From the NCBI GenBank assembly GCA_023666645.1, contig JAMPBP010000001.1, positions 1,074,712 to 1,138,711 of the forward strand: DNA of 64,000 nt, given 5' to 3'. How positions within the stretch are numbered: the first letter of the stretch is position 1; every line of letters starts with the position of its first letter. This document shows positions 53,984 to 63,919 of this stretch, one piece after another. Below the pieces are notes generated by a model, which was not told the origin of the DNA, made no database searches, and was given only the letters and a program-made list of their open reading frames with translations. Position numbers and translations under genes: made by a program. Source of the stretch: Clostridiales bacterium. Lineage in GTDB: Bacteria; Bacteroidota; Bacteroidia; Bacteroidales; Muribaculaceae.

Positions 53984-54358
53984 TTACAATTCAGATTGTT
54001 CTAAATATTTGGCATACAATTCTCTCAACTCGTCGGGCGTAATATGCATCATGCTCAACTGCTTGAAACTTTTATTCAGTTCCTCCTCCATAAACTTTTT
54101 ACCTCTTTCGGTTATTATACGTTTACGCGCGCCTATTGTCACGAAATAGCCAATGCCACGCTTGTTATATATTAATTCCTGTTGTTGCAGATAGTCGTAA
54201 CTTCTCACAACGGTATTTGCATTCACCTCAACCATCGCAGCAAATTCCCTTACCGACGGAATCCTTGACTCCTCGTTATATACTCCGGCGATGATATCGT
54301 CACACAGCTTGTCACACAACTGCATGTAAATAGGCTTATTATTTTCCTTAAAATCCAT
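53984..54358 (-). CDS. GntR family regulator, YtrA type
   Basis: The 124-residue protein has an N-terminal winged helix (about 8-76) with PIYMQLCDKLCDDIIAGVYN, IPSVREFAAMVEVNANTVVR and a wing at GIGYFVT. A short helical C-terminal part (KFMEEELNKSFKQLSMM) serves dimerisation. The lack of a ligand-binding domain marks the YtrA subgroup, whose members control adjacent ABC transporter genes. It lies 3 bases after the permease gene. A palindrome at the operon promoter is the probable operator. Confidence 0.9.
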   Translation of the reverse strand: MDFKENNKPIYMQLCDKLCDDIIAGVYNEESRIPSVREFAAMVEVNANTVVRSYDYLQQQELIYNKRGIGYFVTIGARKRIITERGKKFMEEELNKSFKQLSMMHITPDELRELYAKYLEQSEL

Positions 54359-54361
54359 ATC

Positions 54362-55165
54362 TCACCATAATCTTTGAATCACTTCAGTTTCCTTTAATCT
54401 CATATAGGCAAGAATGTAGTTGGCTATTGACACTATAAGACACACAGCCCAAAAGATCACCCATTCGTCAATATCGATTTTTTCAAACAATGGGACTCCA
54501 CATATACCAGAATCGGGTATTATCAAAAAATATAATGATGGGAACATGACAGAGAACATAGTCAACAGCACAGTCACTGCTGCAAAGGTCTTTATGAACG
54601 AGTTCTTAGCCCACATGATTGACCCGAGCCAAAAGAACGACTGGATAGCAACAAAGATGGCCACAAAATGGCTCACATCATTATCAGCCAAATCACCCCA
54701 ATTCATAAAAGAAATATATTCCATGTATTCATGATAATAGATCTTCATCACTGCCACACGAATAGCATCGGCAACAAACATAGCCAGCAGAAAAGCGATT
54801 AAAAAAACAGGTACATATACAATCCAGCGCGAGATATATTTCTCTATGTTCCTGGCCGGCAACATTAGAACATCAATACGTCCTGGTTTAGTGGAGGTAT
54901 CAGAAAATGCCATTGAAGTGTAGACAAGACCTAAAACGTAGAACATAAAAATAAACATATTCACCAAGCTTCGTGAAACATTTATAATACTCTGCCCAGG
55001 CGAAAGATAAGTCGAGAAAGAGACAAAACCGATAAAACATGCAGCGACAGCCAAAGACCCTATGAGTACAATCATTCTCATCATAAATACCTTAGGGCGA
55101 TCCATCACACTTTTTTGTATGAGTGCGATAGTGCGCTGAATGCTGAATTTATTTAAACTTTCCAT
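54362..55165 (-). CDS. ABC transporter permease
   Basis: The 267-residue protein has about six hydrophobic segments (near 33-52, 68-90, 110-132, 160-180, 195-215, 235-255) and a cytosolic start. It shows no sequence signature for substrate. It lies 19 bases after the ATPase gene and forms the membrane part of the same exporter-like transporter. YtrA-type systems respond to envelope stress or antibiotics in other bacteria; that role here is inference. Confidence 0.85.
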   Translation of the reverse strand: MESLNKFSIQRTIALIQKSVMDRPKVFMMRMIVLIGSLAVAACFIGFVSFSTYLSPGQSIINVSRSLVNMFIFMFYVLGLVYTSMAFSDTSTKPGRIDVLMLPARNIEKYISRWIVYVPVFLIAFLLAMFVADAIRVAVMKIYYHEYMEYISFMNWGDLADNDVSHFVAIFVAIQSFFWLGSIMWAKNSFIKTFAAVTVLLTMFSVMFPSLYFLIIPDSGICGVPLFEKIDIDEWVIFWAVCLIVSIANYILAYMRLKETEVIQRLW

Positions 55166-55184
55166 TGTTTTTATATCGTTATGA

Positions 55185-56024
55185 TTATTTATTCAGTTGT
55201 GCTATTAATACATCAGGCTTGTCCATGGCCATCTGGAAAAGAATTTCCAGGTCAACGCGTGTATCCTCGTCTCCATCATTGGCAAGCACTACATTGGTCC
55301 CGGATAGTCCCGGCTGAGCATACAAAGCTTTCTCAATAACATTCTTATCGAGAGTGGAGATAAATTTTAAATTTCTGGCATAGCTTGTTATCGAAGCCTC
55401 ACAGACCAGCTTGTGCTGGTTAACTATTATAATATGGTCAAGAAGGTTGTTGACATCCAGCACCTGATGCGTTGATATAATCACCATGCGCTCATCACTC
55501 ATATTGGAAGCTATGAATCGGCGGAACACACTCTTGCCTGGAATATCGAGACCGTTGGTAGGTTCGTCCATCAACAACACTTTGGTGTTACATGCGAGGG
55601 CAAATGCCATGAAAACTTTTTTCTTCTGTCCCATCGACAACTGCCCGAGATTGGGATCAATGTCCATATCAAACATTCTCAAGTGACGGTTCATGTCATC
55701 GGCCGAGAAACGTGGATAATACTTGGCATTGAGCTTGACATAGCTTGAAAGTTTTATAGAAGGCAAATCAAACTCCTCAGGAACAATGAAAATTTCAGAC
55801 ATGGTACCCGGCAATCTTAGGCGCGATTCCACACCATCGACTGCGACTGTCCCATGGGCGGGACTCAGTAATCCGGCTATCTGATAGAGTAGGGTAGACT
55901 TGCCTGCTCCATTGGGTCCAAGAAGACCATATACATAGCCCTCTTTCAATTCTAATGTGATGTCATCAAGCACAGGGGTATCCCCCTTGCGATAACTGAA
56001 TGTAAGATTTTGTATATTTACCAT
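55185..56024 (-). CDS. ABC transporter ATP-binding protein
   Basis: The 279-residue protein has Walker A GPNGAGKST (36-44), a signature-like LSMGQKKKV, Walker B KVLLMDEPTNGLD and the H-loop ISTHQVLDV. The C-terminal 70 residues (SITSYARNLKFISTLD onward) form the small extension usual in YtrB/EcsA-type ATPases. It powers the permease at 54362. It is the first gene of the operon, and its start codon overlaps the region of a palindromic operator. Confidence 0.93.
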   Translation of the reverse strand: MVNIQNLTFSYRKGDTPVLDDITLELKEGYVYGLLGPNGAGKSTLLYQIAGLLSPAHGTVAVDGVESRLRLPGTMSEIFIVPEEFDLPSIKLSSYVKLNAKYYPRFSADDMNRHLRMFDMDIDPNLGQLSMGQKKKVFMAFALACNTKVLLMDEPTNGLDIPGKSVFRRFIASNMSDERMVIISTHQVLDVNNLLDHIIIVNQHKLVCEASITSYARNLKFISTLDKNVIEKALYAQPGLSGTNVVLANDGDEDTRVDLEILFQMAMDKPDVLIAQLNK

Positions 56025-56026
56025 AT

Positions 56027-56052
56027 CAGTGTATTAGTATATTAGTACACTG
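56027..56052 (-). promoter_or_regulatory. Palindromic operator, probably for the GntR regulator
   Basis: CAGTGTA (56027-56033) and TACACTG (56046-56052) form perfect arms around a 12-base spacer that holds TTAGTAT-ATTAG repeats. It fills the space between the -7 element and the ATG at 56024, where binding would block transcription. GTGTA..TACAC is of the kind bound by YtrA-type GntR proteins. Confidence 0.7.
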
Positions 56053-56060
56053 CAAAGGTA
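56053..56060 (-). promoter_or_regulatory. -7 element of the GntR/ABC operon (TACCTTTG)
   Basis: On the minus strand TACCTTTG matches the consensus and abuts the palindromic operator directly. Confidence 0.65.
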
Positions 56061-56258
56061 AAACAAATAAGTTTAAACTTCCAAACGAATCATAAAAATA
56101 TTCTGAAAAAAAATTAATGCCTACTATCATTATACTGATAGTAAGCAATTTAAAAAAACAACATTTAATACACACCAATACAAAATGAACCCATCTGAAC
56201 GCCAATATTTGTCCAGATAGGTTCACTATATTATCTACTGTCAAAGCTCTCACAGGCT

Positions 56259-56292
56259 CTTAGAGCCCATTCGATAAGGAATGGGCTCTAAG
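56259..56292 (-). terminator. Strong hairpin after the 50-residue protein
   Basis: CTTAGAGCCCATTC (56259-56272) and GAATGGGCTCTAAG (56279-56292) form a perfect 14-bp stem with a 6-base loop; CACAG/CTGTG extends it. It lies 55 bases beyond the stop of the small gene at 56347. Confidence 0.7.
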
Positions 56293-56346
56293 GCTGTGAT
56301 AAACGCTCTGCGTAGATGATCTAATCGAGAATTATCACGCGGGTAT

Positions 56347-56499
56347 TCAGATATAGAAGAAAGGTGTGACAAATCCATTGTTTGGATCGCCGTCACTGTC
56401 AACTATGACAAACCATAACAATAATAGAATTATCAAAACTACGGCACCTATTCCTGCCCAGTTGAATTTAGCCCTCTTCTTGCGTTCAGTATCATTCAT
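56347..56499 (-). CDS. 50-residue single-TM protein
   Basis: The ORF reads MNDTERKKRAKFNW, then a TM stretch (about 15-33, GIGAVVLIILLLLWFVIV), then DSDGDPNNGFVTPFFYI. The basic N-terminus suggests that end is cytosolic and the DSDGDPN tail periplasmic. A strong hairpin follows and no overlapping frame looks better. The layout (charged start, one TM, short acidic tail) is that of a genuine membrane microprotein. No family recognised. Confidence 0.7.
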   Translation of the reverse strand: MNDTERKKRAKFNWAGIGAVVLIILLLLWFVIVDSDGDPNNGFVTPFFYI

Positions 56500-56628
56500 A
56501 TTCAGTCTTATTATGCAGTTTATTTATGATTTCATAACGCAATTAGATTGTGTTTTGTTCGCATACCGATAAAAAAATTTCCGTTATATCTCATTATTTG
56601 AAAATATTTTTATAATCTTATTAAAATA

Positions 56629-56660
56629 TTTGGTGGTTATGAAATAAAACTCTACCTTTG
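56629..56660 (+). promoter_or_regulatory. Orphan promoter (TTTG-N20-TACCTTTG)
   Basis: TTTG (56629-56632) and TACCTTTG (56653-56660) have exact consensus and 20-base spacing. No protein gene follows on this strand before a terminator. Confidence 0.75.
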
Positions 56661-56666
56661 TGAAAA

Positions 56667-56802
56667 ATTTTGATAAGCCGTTTAAAATTTCTAATGACAT
56701 ATTTAGTTGTTATACTTTATAAGTGAGGATTATAATTGGGTATTAATTTAGACAAGGGCCATTGAAATTCCAGGTGACTGGCATCAATGGTCCGTTTTTT
56801 AC
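56667..56802 (+). ncRNA. Candidate small RNA with intrinsic terminator
   Basis: A consensus promoter ends at 56660 and a classical terminator closes the unit: GGGCCATTGA (56756-56765) with TCAATGGTCC (56784-56793), CCAG/CTGG inside, then TTTTTT (56795-56800). The transcript would be about 135 bases. The longest ATG frame is only 10 codons (56694-56726). I do not recognise 6S, tmRNA, SRP or RNase P features. Confidence 0.65.
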
Positions 56803-57030
56803 TTTCCCAAACCTTCTTAAAGATAATCCCAAAAATATACGTCACCGATGATTAACCGAGCCTGTAATTTATAGCGTTGCAGCTACTTAACATTTACAAT
56901 ACCTTTTAATTAATTTCCCCAATGCGATTTGTGCCCCATGTCTGGCAGTTCAAAAAAAAGGATACCTGAACATTCAGATATCCTCGTTTCGTACCCAAGT
57001 ATATATCAAGTACTGATTGTAAGGAGGCCA
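56803..57030. other. Intergenic region with terminator of the SGNH gene
   Basis: On the minus strand GGATATCTGAA (56983-56973) pairs with TTCAGGTATCC (56970-56960) with one mismatch and is followed by eight Ts (56959-56952), a clear terminator for the SGNH hydrolase gene. Nothing else recognised. Confidence 0.7.
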
Positions 57031-57720
57031 TTATTTGGCCAATTCCTTTTTAATTACAGGTACTATGATTGACTCCATCACTTCATATCCGGCGGCAATG
57101 GGGTGGACTCCATCATTTGTATAGGCTGGATTCAGTGCACCCTTCTCCACCACCATGGGAGTATAGTAGTCAACATATGTGAACCCGTTTTCCTCAGCAT
57201 ATTTTCTTATACGGGCATTCATGGACTGAATTTTTCCGGTAGGATCAACAACCTCCTGGCGCCAGGGATAAACATCGACAGGCAAAATTGATGTCAATAC
57301 CACTTTAATTCCATTGGCTCTTGCAAGTTCGGCCATAGAAGCGATGTTACCAAAAGTAAAATCGGGATTGTAATCACCGGTATTAAGGGCAATATCATTT
57401 GTGCCACCATTGATTATCACGATAGCCGGTTTGTTGTTTATCACATCCTCTCTAAAACGATTAAGGAACTGGCATGTAGTCTCGCCACCAATGCCGCGAC
57501 ATATATAGTTGCTGTTATTGTCAAAAAAATCCTTATGACGCAGATACCAGCATTCTGTTATTGAATTACCCATGAAAATCACACGGTCGCCATTGTTGGG
57601 CTTAGCCTGCAATTCCTTGTTAGCCTCGGCATATTTGCCAATATGCAACCAGTCGGGATACTCTGCACTCATGCTCATAGTCGCAGCAGCAACAACAAGC
57701 ATCATCAAAATTTTTTTCAT
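57031..57720 (-). CDS. Secreted SGNH/GDSL hydrolase
   Basis: The 229-residue protein has a signal peptide (1 to about 19), then GNSITECW (S53, the nucleophile, with GNS replacing GDS), GIGGETT (block II Gly), NGGTND (104-109, the Asn of block III) and DGVHP (D203, H206). These are the four SGNH blocks. Members deacylate lipids, acetylated polysaccharides or peptidoglycan; substrate unknown. It is periplasmic or exported. It stands alone on the minus strand with its own terminator. Confidence 0.9.
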   Translation of the reverse strand: MKKILMMLVVAAATMSMSAEYPDWLHIGKYAEANKELQAKPNNGDRVIFMGNSITECWYLRHKDFFDNNSNYICRGIGGETTCQFLNRFREDVINNKPAIVIINGGTNDIALNTGDYNPDFTFGNIASMAELARANGIKVVLTSILPVDVYPWRQEVVDPTGKIQSMNARIRKYAEENGFTYVDYYTPMVVEKGALNPAYTNDGVHPIAAGYEVMESIIVPVIKKELAK

Positions 57721-57769
57721 TTTACTTCAGTTTATTTATTTTAGAATGGTATTATTTCACTCTTAATGT

Positions 57770-58006
57770 CTAAAACCTTGAATCCTCCGGAACCATTTTA
57801 CGTGCTTCGTCGGCAAGATTAGCGGGAACCATAATTTGAACGGGCGCCCAGGTATATGTCATAGGCAATGCGCTCTGCAACGTTCCGTTCATAATCTGTA
57901 CAGGTATGTCTACACTTTCTATAGCTCCTGCAATGATTGAAGCATCAGTAACGGTGTTACATTCGGCTATGACCACCCAATTTCCAATGTTGGTGTATTC
58001 TTTCAT
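57770..58006 (-). CDS. DUF2007 family small protein
   Basis: The 78-residue protein (start MKEYTNIGNWVVIAEC) has the ferredoxin-like DUF2007 pattern: ASIIAGAIESVDIPVQIMNG in the first helix-strand and VQIMVPANLADEARKMV at the end. These are 'putative signal transducing' or PII-like proteins of unknown role. It lies 24 bases after mltG and is probably cotranscribed with it. Confidence 0.85.
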   Translation of the reverse strand: MKEYTNIGNWVVIAECNTVTDASIIAGAIESVDIPVQIMNGTLQSALPMTYTWAPVQIMVPANLADEARKMVPEDSRF

Positions 58007-58030
58007 CTTTGTAACCTAAAAGTTGTTTCA

Positions 58031-59035
58031 TTATTTTTTCAATTTAGAGAGAGCGGCGTGATAGCGTGAGGCATTGGCATTATGCTCACTCAGAGTGCGT
58101 GCAAAATTATGATAGCCTGAGAAATCCTCTTTGGCACACATATACAGATAATCATGATTGGGAGCATTCAGCACTGCATCAAGCGTCACAGCATCGACTA
58201 TTCTTATAGGGCCCGGTGGTAATCCGGTATTGATATACGTATTATAGGGTGAATCAACAGTAAGATGCCTGTTGAGTATACGACGTAGGGCAGGGTCGCC
58301 CACTGCATACTTCACGGTAGGATCGGCCTGCAGTTTCATCCCCCTTGCCAGACGATTCAAATACAGGCGTGCTATTACCGGATGTTCCTCTCGTTTGTTA
58401 CTCTCCTCCTCTACAATCGAAGCCAGCACCGATATCTGGACGGGAGTAAGCCCGAGTTTGGCGGCCTTGGCCCGGCGTTTCTCGTTCCAGAATTTATTCC
58501 ATCGGTCATAGAGCTTGTCCACAACCGATTGCGGGCTTGCAGTCCAATAAAATTCATATGTGTCAGGAACCAGCATAGACTCCACTTCTTCAGCCCGCAT
58601 TCCCGCATCACCACCTTTAGCCACCAAGGCATCCATAAAGGAGGCAGAATCAAATTCAAAATTGGAAGAGATGATATCAACGGCTTTGCAAAGGGTCCTC
58701 ACATTGGGGACGACCACCTTTACCGGATCCTGCATCCCTCCCCTGAGTCTACGGGCAAAGGCAAGTGAGGTTTCACCCGGCTTCACTACATAACTGCCAT
58801 GGGCAACCTTTAGGCTGCCTTTTCTCAGGTTCCATAGTCTAAACACAGCCTTGCCGTAGTCCTCACCGAGAGAATCAGCCAACATTTTTTCAAGAGATTC
58901 CACACCGAGACCAGCCGACACATACAGGCGCTTCTCGCTCCCTGAATATTCCTGCGTGGCATATCGGTAGCACATGACTCCTGCTGCCACTATAACAATC
59001 AGGCCTGCTGTCAATATGTACAAAAAACGTTTCAT
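58031..59035 (-). CDS. mltG: Endolytic murein transglycosylase MltG
   Basis: The 334-residue protein has an N-terminal TM segment (about 5-24), a LysM-like part with SYVVKPGETSLAFARRL, and the YceG domain. The catalytic glutamate is in SVLASIVEEESNKREEHP (about 193-210). RLYLNRLARGMKLQADPTVK and SPYNTYINTGLPPGPI are further family blocks. It cuts nascent glycan strands at the inner membrane and may set strand length. A -7 element lies only 5 bases before the start codon. Confidence 0.93.
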   Translation of the reverse strand: MKRFLYILTAGLIVIVAAGVMCYRYATQEYSGSEKRLYVSAGLGVESLEKMLADSLGEDYGKAVFRLWNLRKGSLKVAHGSYVVKPGETSLAFARRLRGGMQDPVKVVVPNVRTLCKAVDIISSNFEFDSASFMDALVAKGGDAGMRAEEVESMLVPDTYEFYWTASPQSVVDKLYDRWNKFWNEKRRAKAAKLGLTPVQISVLASIVEEESNKREEHPVIARLYLNRLARGMKLQADPTVKYAVGDPALRRILNRHLTVDSPYNTYINTGLPPGPIRIVDAVTLDAVLNAPNHDYLYMCAKEDFSGYHNFARTLSEHNANASRYHAALSKLKK

Positions 59036-59040
59036 TGCAA

Positions 59041-59048
59041 CAAAGATA
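59041..59048 (-). promoter_or_regulatory. -7 element of mltG abutting the start codon
   Basis: On the minus strand TATCTTTG matches the consensus, 5 bases from the ATG at 59035-59033. The mRNA would be leaderless or nearly so, unless a start further in is used. Confidence 0.45.
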
Positions 59049-59081
59049 ATAAAAACAAAACTATAATTGGAAATTATTCCC

Positions 59082-59089
59082 TACCTTTG
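59082..59089 (+). promoter_or_regulatory. -7 element of the LptF/G gene (TACCTTTG)
   Basis: Full consensus match 37 bases before the ATG at 59127; divergent from the mltG element. Confidence 0.6.
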
Positions 59090-59126
59090 TACACGTCAAT
59101 AGTGTTAATTATACAATAAATCGAAA

Positions 59127-60986
59127 ATGTTCAGAATAAAGCGTCTTTATACATTTATGCTCCAAAGCTTCGTTCCGTTGCTTGTCATGACGTTTTTCAT
59201 ATGCCTGTTCATTGTATTGATGCAATTCCTTTGGAAATATATTGACGACCTGGTGGGTAAGGGATTGGGGTTTGATGTAATTCTCGAACTCTTTTTATAT
59301 GCCGCTCTCACCATGGTGCCCATGGCACTGCCGCTGGCAATTCTTCTTGCTTCAATCATGACTTTTGGAAATCTCGGAGAACGCTTTGAACTCACTGCCA
59401 TGAAGGCCGGTGGCGTGTCACTCATGAAGGCTATGAGCCCGCTCATAATTCTCATGGTGGTCATATCAATTGGCGCATTCTTTTTTCAGAATAACGTTCT
59501 GCCCATAGCACAGACCAAAATGTGGACACTGCTTTACTCGATGAGACAGAAATCGCCCGAGGTAGAGATTCCCGAGGGTGTCTTTTATGATCAGATACCC
59601 GGAGTCAATCTATATGTCGACCGCAAGGATCCCGAGACAGGCACATTGTACGACATGACAATATATGACATTTCGCGTGGCTTTGACAACGCCCGTATCA
59701 TACTTGCCGACTCCGGTCACCTGAGCACGACCGACGATAAGACCCACCTGCTTCTTTCATTGCACTACGGCGAGCAGTTCGAGAATCTCAGGGAACAGAC
59801 AGCCGGCGGACGTTCCCGCAATCAGCCTTATCGTCGCGAATCGTTTACTGAAAAAGATATTCTCATAGGGTTTGACAATAATTTCAACCGCATGGATGAA
59901 AGCAACATGCGCAATCAGTATATCGGTAAGAATATAACTGAACTGCAGGCCACCATTGACTCGGTAAATCAACGGGTCGACAGCATTGGCTCAACCTATG
60001 CCAGTTCACTTGTCACCGGCAGCTATTTCGACCTTCCGCGCTCCAAGCGTGTATATCGCGACAGTGTATGGATTGACGAGGTTATACAACCGGTACAACT
60101 CAGCGAGCCCATTCCTCTTGACACCCTCTTCAAAGGGCGCACCAATGCCATGACAAAGTCCTACATCAACCAGGCCATAAACAAAATCAAGCGCCAGAAA
60201 CAGGACTTTGAATTCAGGAGCTATTCCATGAAGGACGACAGGCGCACCATACGCATGCATGCTATTGAAATGCACAAAAAATACACTTTATCATTTGCCT
60301 GCATTATTTTCTTCTTCATCGGAGCTCCCCTTGGAGCAATCATACGTAAAGGTGGACTCGGAACGCCTCTTGTCATCTCGGTATTCTTGTTTATAGTGTA
60401 TTATATCATTGATAATTCAGGATATAAAATGGCTCGTGATGCCAAGCTTGAGATATGGCAAGGTATATGGCTCAGCTCTTTTGTATTGTTTCCTCTCGGT
60501 ATTTTTTTCACCTACAAAGCAGTCAACGACTCGGCGGTCTTCAATATCGATGCCTACAAGAATTTCTTTGCCCGGCTCACCGGCCGTCATAAGCGTGAGC
60601 TCGAACTTAAGGAAATTGTAATGGACCCCGTACAGCCCCAACGCGCATACGATTCGATAGAGAGGTTCTCACATGAAATCATGGAAGCTGACGGAAAGCT
60701 CGGCAAAAACCGATTTATCAGATACATCAAAGGTCTCTTCTCATGGCGTCCTGTCGCCCGGGAACTTCAGCAACATCTCAACCGCATTGTGGAACATATG
60801 GCCAACACAACCGACCACGCTGTAATCACCGCCATAAACCAGTATCCATATGAAGTGACCCCGGCTCGCCTTCAAACAATCCTGAACGTAAACAAGCAGT
60901 TGTTATTCCTTCTCAAAAAGGAAATCGACAACGAAAACATAGTGAAAAAAAATGACACCAATGACTCAACAGAACATCAAAATTGA
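59127..60986 (+). CDS. LptF/LptG family LPS export permease
   Basis: The 619-residue protein has TM segments near 15-35, 50-75 and 102-122, a large periplasmic beta-jellyroll (about 130-385), and three more TM segments from about 390 ([20 protein letters not shown]) to 470. This is the YjgP/YjgQ layout. A long cytosolic C-terminal extension (about 480-619) is typical of Bacteroidetes members. With LptB and its partner it extracts LPS from the inner membrane. LptF or LptG cannot be told apart here. Its end overlaps ribBA by 35 bases. Confidence 0.9.
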   Translation: MFRIKRLYTFMLQSFVPLLVMTFFICLFIVLMQFLWKYIDDLVGKGLGFDVILELFLYAALTMVPMALPLAILLASIMTFGNLGERFELTAMKAGGVSLMKAMSPLIILMVVISIGAFFFQNNVLPIAQTKMWTLLYSMRQKSPEVEIPEGVFYDQIPGVNLYVDRKDPETGTLYDMTIYDISRGFDNARIILADSGHLSTTDDKTHLLLSLHYGEQFENLREQTAGGRSRNQPYRRESFTEKDILIGFDNNFNRMDESNMRNQYIGKNITELQATIDSVNQRVDSIGSTYASSLVTGSYFDLPRSKRVYRDSVWIDEVIQPVQLSEPIPLDTLFKGRTNAMTKSYINQAINKIKRQKQDFEFRSYSMKDDRRTIRMHAIEMHKKYTLSFACIIFFFIGAPLGAIIRKGGLGTPLVISVFLFIVYYIIDNSGYKMARDAKLEIWQGIWLSSFVLFPLGIFFTYKAVNDSAVFNIDAYKNFFARLTGRHKRELELKEIVMDPVQPQRAYDSIERFSHEIMEADGKLGKNRFIRYIKGLFSWRPVARELQQHLNRIVEHMANTTDHAVITAINQYPYEVTPARLQTILNVNKQLLFLLKKEIDNENIVKKNDTNDSTEHQN

Positions 60987-62178
60987 CTCTATAACCGATG
61001 CCCTTGACGACTTGCGTCAAGGCAAAATGATCATCGTAGTAGACAGCGAGGATCGGGAAAACGAGGGTGACCTCATAGTCGCTGCCGAAAAAATCACTCC
61101 CGAACAGGTCAACTTCATGCTCCATCAAGGCAGGGGTGTACTTTGCGCGCCCATCACCATGGAACGTGCACGCCAACTCAATCTGCGTCCACAGGTCGAC
61201 GATAATACCTCAATACTCGGAACTCCGTTTACTGTCACCGTCGACAAGCTCGAAGGTTGTTCGACAGGTGTATCGGCCCACGACCGTAGCGCTACAATAA
61301 ATGCTCTTGCCGACCCTCAGTCCACCCCCGACACCTTTGGACGACCCGGACACATCAATCCACTTTATGCACAGGATGCCGGAGTGTTAAAACGGGCCGG
61401 ACACACAGAAGCTGCTGTTGACCTCACTCGTCTTGCCGGGTTACAGCCCGCTGCTGCTCTCATTGAAATCATGAACGATGACGGGACAATGGCACGCTTG
61501 CCTCAGTTACGTGCCAAAGCCGATGAATGGGGATTGCGCCTCATCACCATTGCCGACCTTATCAAATATCGCATTGCCAATGAAAGTCTCGTTGAAAAAG
61601 GCGTCGAGGTCGACATGCCCACTGAATACGGACATTTCCACCTCATACCATTCCGTGAAAAGTCAAATGGTCTTGAGCACATAGCCATAATAAAAGGTGA
61701 TATAACGACCCCCGAGCCGGTACTCGTAAGAGTCCACTCATCTTGTGCTACGGGCGACATCTTCGGTTCAATGCGTTGTGACTGCGGTGAACAACTCCAC
61801 GAAGCAATGCGCATGATTGAGAAAGAAGGCCGTGGCTGTGTGCTTTATCTGAGCCAGGAAGGCCGTGGTATTGGCCTTATGGACAAAATCAAGGCCTACA
61901 AGCTTCAGGAGGAAGGCCTCGATACAGTTGAAGCCAACATACACTTAGGACATCGTGCCGATGAACGTGACTATGGAGTGGGAGCACAAATTCTCAATAT
62001 GCTCGGCATAAGCAACATGAAACTCATGACCAACAATCCCGTAAAACGCATAGGCCTTGAAGGATATGGACTCAATGTTGTCGAGAATGTCCCTATCGAA
62101 GTTAAGACCAATCCATACAACAGCTTCTACATGCACACCAAAAAAGAGCGTATGGGCCACAACCTGAAGAACGCTTGA
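60952..62178 (+). CDS. ribBA: Bifunctional riboflavin biosynthesis protein RibBA
   Basis: The 408-residue protein joins two enzymes. The N-terminal DHBP synthase has [27 protein letters not shown] and [16 protein letters not shown]. The C-terminal GTP cyclohydrolase II has the zinc cysteines [14 protein letters not shown] and [16 protein letters not shown]. Both steps feed riboflavin synthesis. The first ATG (60952) lies inside the preceding permease gene; MTQQN (60961) is the other choice. The overlap suggests coupled translation. Confidence 0.95.
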   Translation: MTPMTQQNIKIDSITDALDDLRQGKMIIVVDSEDRENEGDLIVAAEKITPEQVNFMLHQGRGVLCAPITMERARQLNLRPQVDDNTSILGTPFTVTVDKLEGCSTGVSAHDRSATINALADPQSTPDTFGRPGHINPLYAQDAGVLKRAGHTEAAVDLTRLAGLQPAAALIEIMNDDGTMARLPQLRAKADEWGLRLITIADLIKYRIANESLVEKGVEVDMPTEYGHFHLIPFREKSNGLEHIAIIKGDITTPEPVLVRVHSSCATGDIFGSMRCDCGEQLHEAMRMIEKEGRGCVLYLSQEGRGIGLMDKIKAYKLQEEGLDTVEANIHLGHRADERDYGVGAQILNMLGISNMKLMTNNPVKRIGLEGYGLNVVENVPIEVKTNPYNSFYMHTKKERMGHNLKNA

Positions 62179-62244
62179 TAAATCACGATAATAAGAAATT
62201 ACCAGACATATATTTACAGATAATCAAATTTTAAATCCAAACAG

Positions 62245-62619
62245 ATGAAAACTCCTATCGCAACGACCAACGCTCCCGGTGCTATCGGACCCTACAGCCA
62301 GGCTATCGATGCCGGTCCATTTGTGTTCATTTCGGGTCAGATTCCTGTTAATCCCGCCGACGGTACTATTCCTGAGGGTATAACAGCCCAGACAGCACAG
62401 TCGATCGCCAACCTCACAGCGATTCTTGCCGAGGCTGGTCTCACACTCGACAATGTGGTTAAGACTACAGTATTCCTTGCCGACATGAACGACTTTGCTG
62501 CCATGAACGCAGTCTATGCCGAGAAGTTCACAGCGCCATTCCCGGCCCGCTCGGCAGTAGCCGTGCGCGAGCTTCCCAAACAGGTTCTTGTCGAAATTGA
62601 AGTTATTGCTGCCCGCTGA
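62245..62619 (+). CDS. ridA: RidA family 2-iminobutanoate/2-iminopropanoate deaminase
   Basis: The 124-residue protein shows [16 protein letters not shown] at the start, [14 protein letters not shown], and the conserved arginine in [14 protein letters not shown]. It hydrolyses reactive enamine/imine intermediates formed by PLP enzymes. It starts 66 bases after ribBA. It is convergent with folC, and the two overlap by 17 bases at their 3' ends. Confidence 0.94.
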   Translation: MKTPIATTNAPGAIGPYSQAIDAGPFVFISGQIPVNPADGTIPEGITAQTAQSIANLTAILAEAGLTLDNVVKTTVFLADMNDFAAMNAVYAEKFTAPFPARSAVAVRELPKQVLVEIEVIAAR

Positions 62620-63916
62620 GCAGGTCGGCGACGACAAATGTACTGCCGCCAACAAACACACTGCCGGTGTCCCCTGCTATCTCCATAGCACGGGACACCG
62701 CTTTTTTCACATTGCCCACAACTTCTCCATGCAATTGGAACCTGGAAGCCTTTTCGGCCACAACAGCGCAATCCATAGCTCGTGGGATCCCGGCCTGGGT
62801 AAAAATATAGTAGGCATCGACGGGCATCATTTCCAATATATGATCAACATCTTTATCGCTCACAAAACCTATCACCATGACAAGAGGGCGAGCCATGCCG
62901 GCCAGACGTCGACCGGTGTATTGCCACCCGCCTACATTGTGACCGGTATCACATACCAACAATGGCGACGTGTGGAGGGTTGTCCATCGTCCGGCAAGAC
63001 CGGTAAGTTCAGTGACATGAGCAAAACCGGTCCTCACATGATTGGCCAATATGTCAAACTCTCTCGACAGGAATTTCAACGCAGCCATTATAGTCGCTGA
63101 ATTTCTAACCTGACACTCACCACTGAGTTCCCCTGTTATATCTCCCCAGGCAGTTCCTTCATAGCGATTACTATTCTCACCGATAATAGATCTTGACCAA
63201 AAAGATTCACGGTCGGCCCAAATGGATTCCACCGGTATGGAATCAGGCATAAGTGATACCTCTGCAATGCGAGTTCTAAACACTTCAGCTACCGTGCCGG
63301 TTGATTCTCCTATCACTACCGGCACACCGGGCTTAATGATTCCGGCCTTCTCAGTAGCTATCGACTCAAGGGTATCGCCCAATTGAGCCACGTGATCCTT
63401 AGAAATATTTGTAACAATACTCAATCGCGGAGTGATAATATTGGTTGTATCGAGTCGTCCGCCCAATCCGGTTTCAATAACCGCGACATCAACACCTTGT
63501 CGCGCGAACCAATCAAAGGCCATTATAGTTGTCAACTCAAAAAAAGAAGGCTCACACTTGAGTGTTTTAGTCCTGTACCTGTCAATGAAATCGACAACTC
63601 CTTCCTGGGAAATCATTTCACCGTTTACACGTATACGCTCCCTGAAATCGACCAAATGAGGAGAGGTATAGAGACCTGTGCGGTAACCGGCTGTCTGTAA
63701 AATAGCGGCAATAGTATGGGCAGTAGATCCCTTGCCATTTGTTCCGGCTATATGTATGGTCCTATACGCGCGATGTGGATTGCCGAAAGCATCGTCAAGT
63801 TCACGTGCGGTGTCGAGTCCGGGTTTATAGGCAGCCGCGCCTATCATTTGAAACTGGGGAGTGCAACTGTATAGATAGTTTACAGTCTCCTCATATCTGT
63901 TTTGCACACCTTCCAT
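62603..63916 (-). CDS. folC: Folylpolyglutamate synthase / dihydrofolate synthase
   Basis: The 437-residue Mur-ligase-type protein has the P-loop [45 protein letters not shown], and [15 protein letters not shown]. The C-terminal domain has [12 protein letters not shown]. It adds glutamate to dihydropteroate or folates. Start chosen at [15 protein letters not shown], directly after the end of the upstream gene. The N-terminal [18 protein letters not shown] is as in other Bacteroidota. Confidence 0.94.
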   Translation of the reverse strand: MEGVQNRYEETVNYLYSCTPQFQMIGAAAYKPGLDTARELDDAFGNPHRAYRTIHIAGTNGKGSTAHTIAAILQTAGYRTGLYTSPHLVDFRERIRVNGEMISQEGVVDFIDRYRTKTLKCEPSFFELTTIMAFDWFARQGVDVAVIETGLGGRLDTTNIITPRLSIVTNISKDHVAQLGDTLESIATEKAGIIKPGVPVVIGESTGTVAEVFRTRIAEVSLMPDSIPVESIWADRESFWSRSIIGENSNRYEGTAWGDITGELSGECQVRNSATIMAALKFLSREFDILANHVRTGFAHVTELTGLAGRWTTLHTSPLLVCDTGHNVGGWQYTGRRLAGMARPLVMVIGFVSDKDVDHILEMMPVDAYYIFTQAGIPRAMDCAVVAEKASRFQLHGEVVGNVKKAVSRAMEIAGDTGSVFVGGSTFVVADLLSGQQ

Positions 63917-63919
63917 ACC

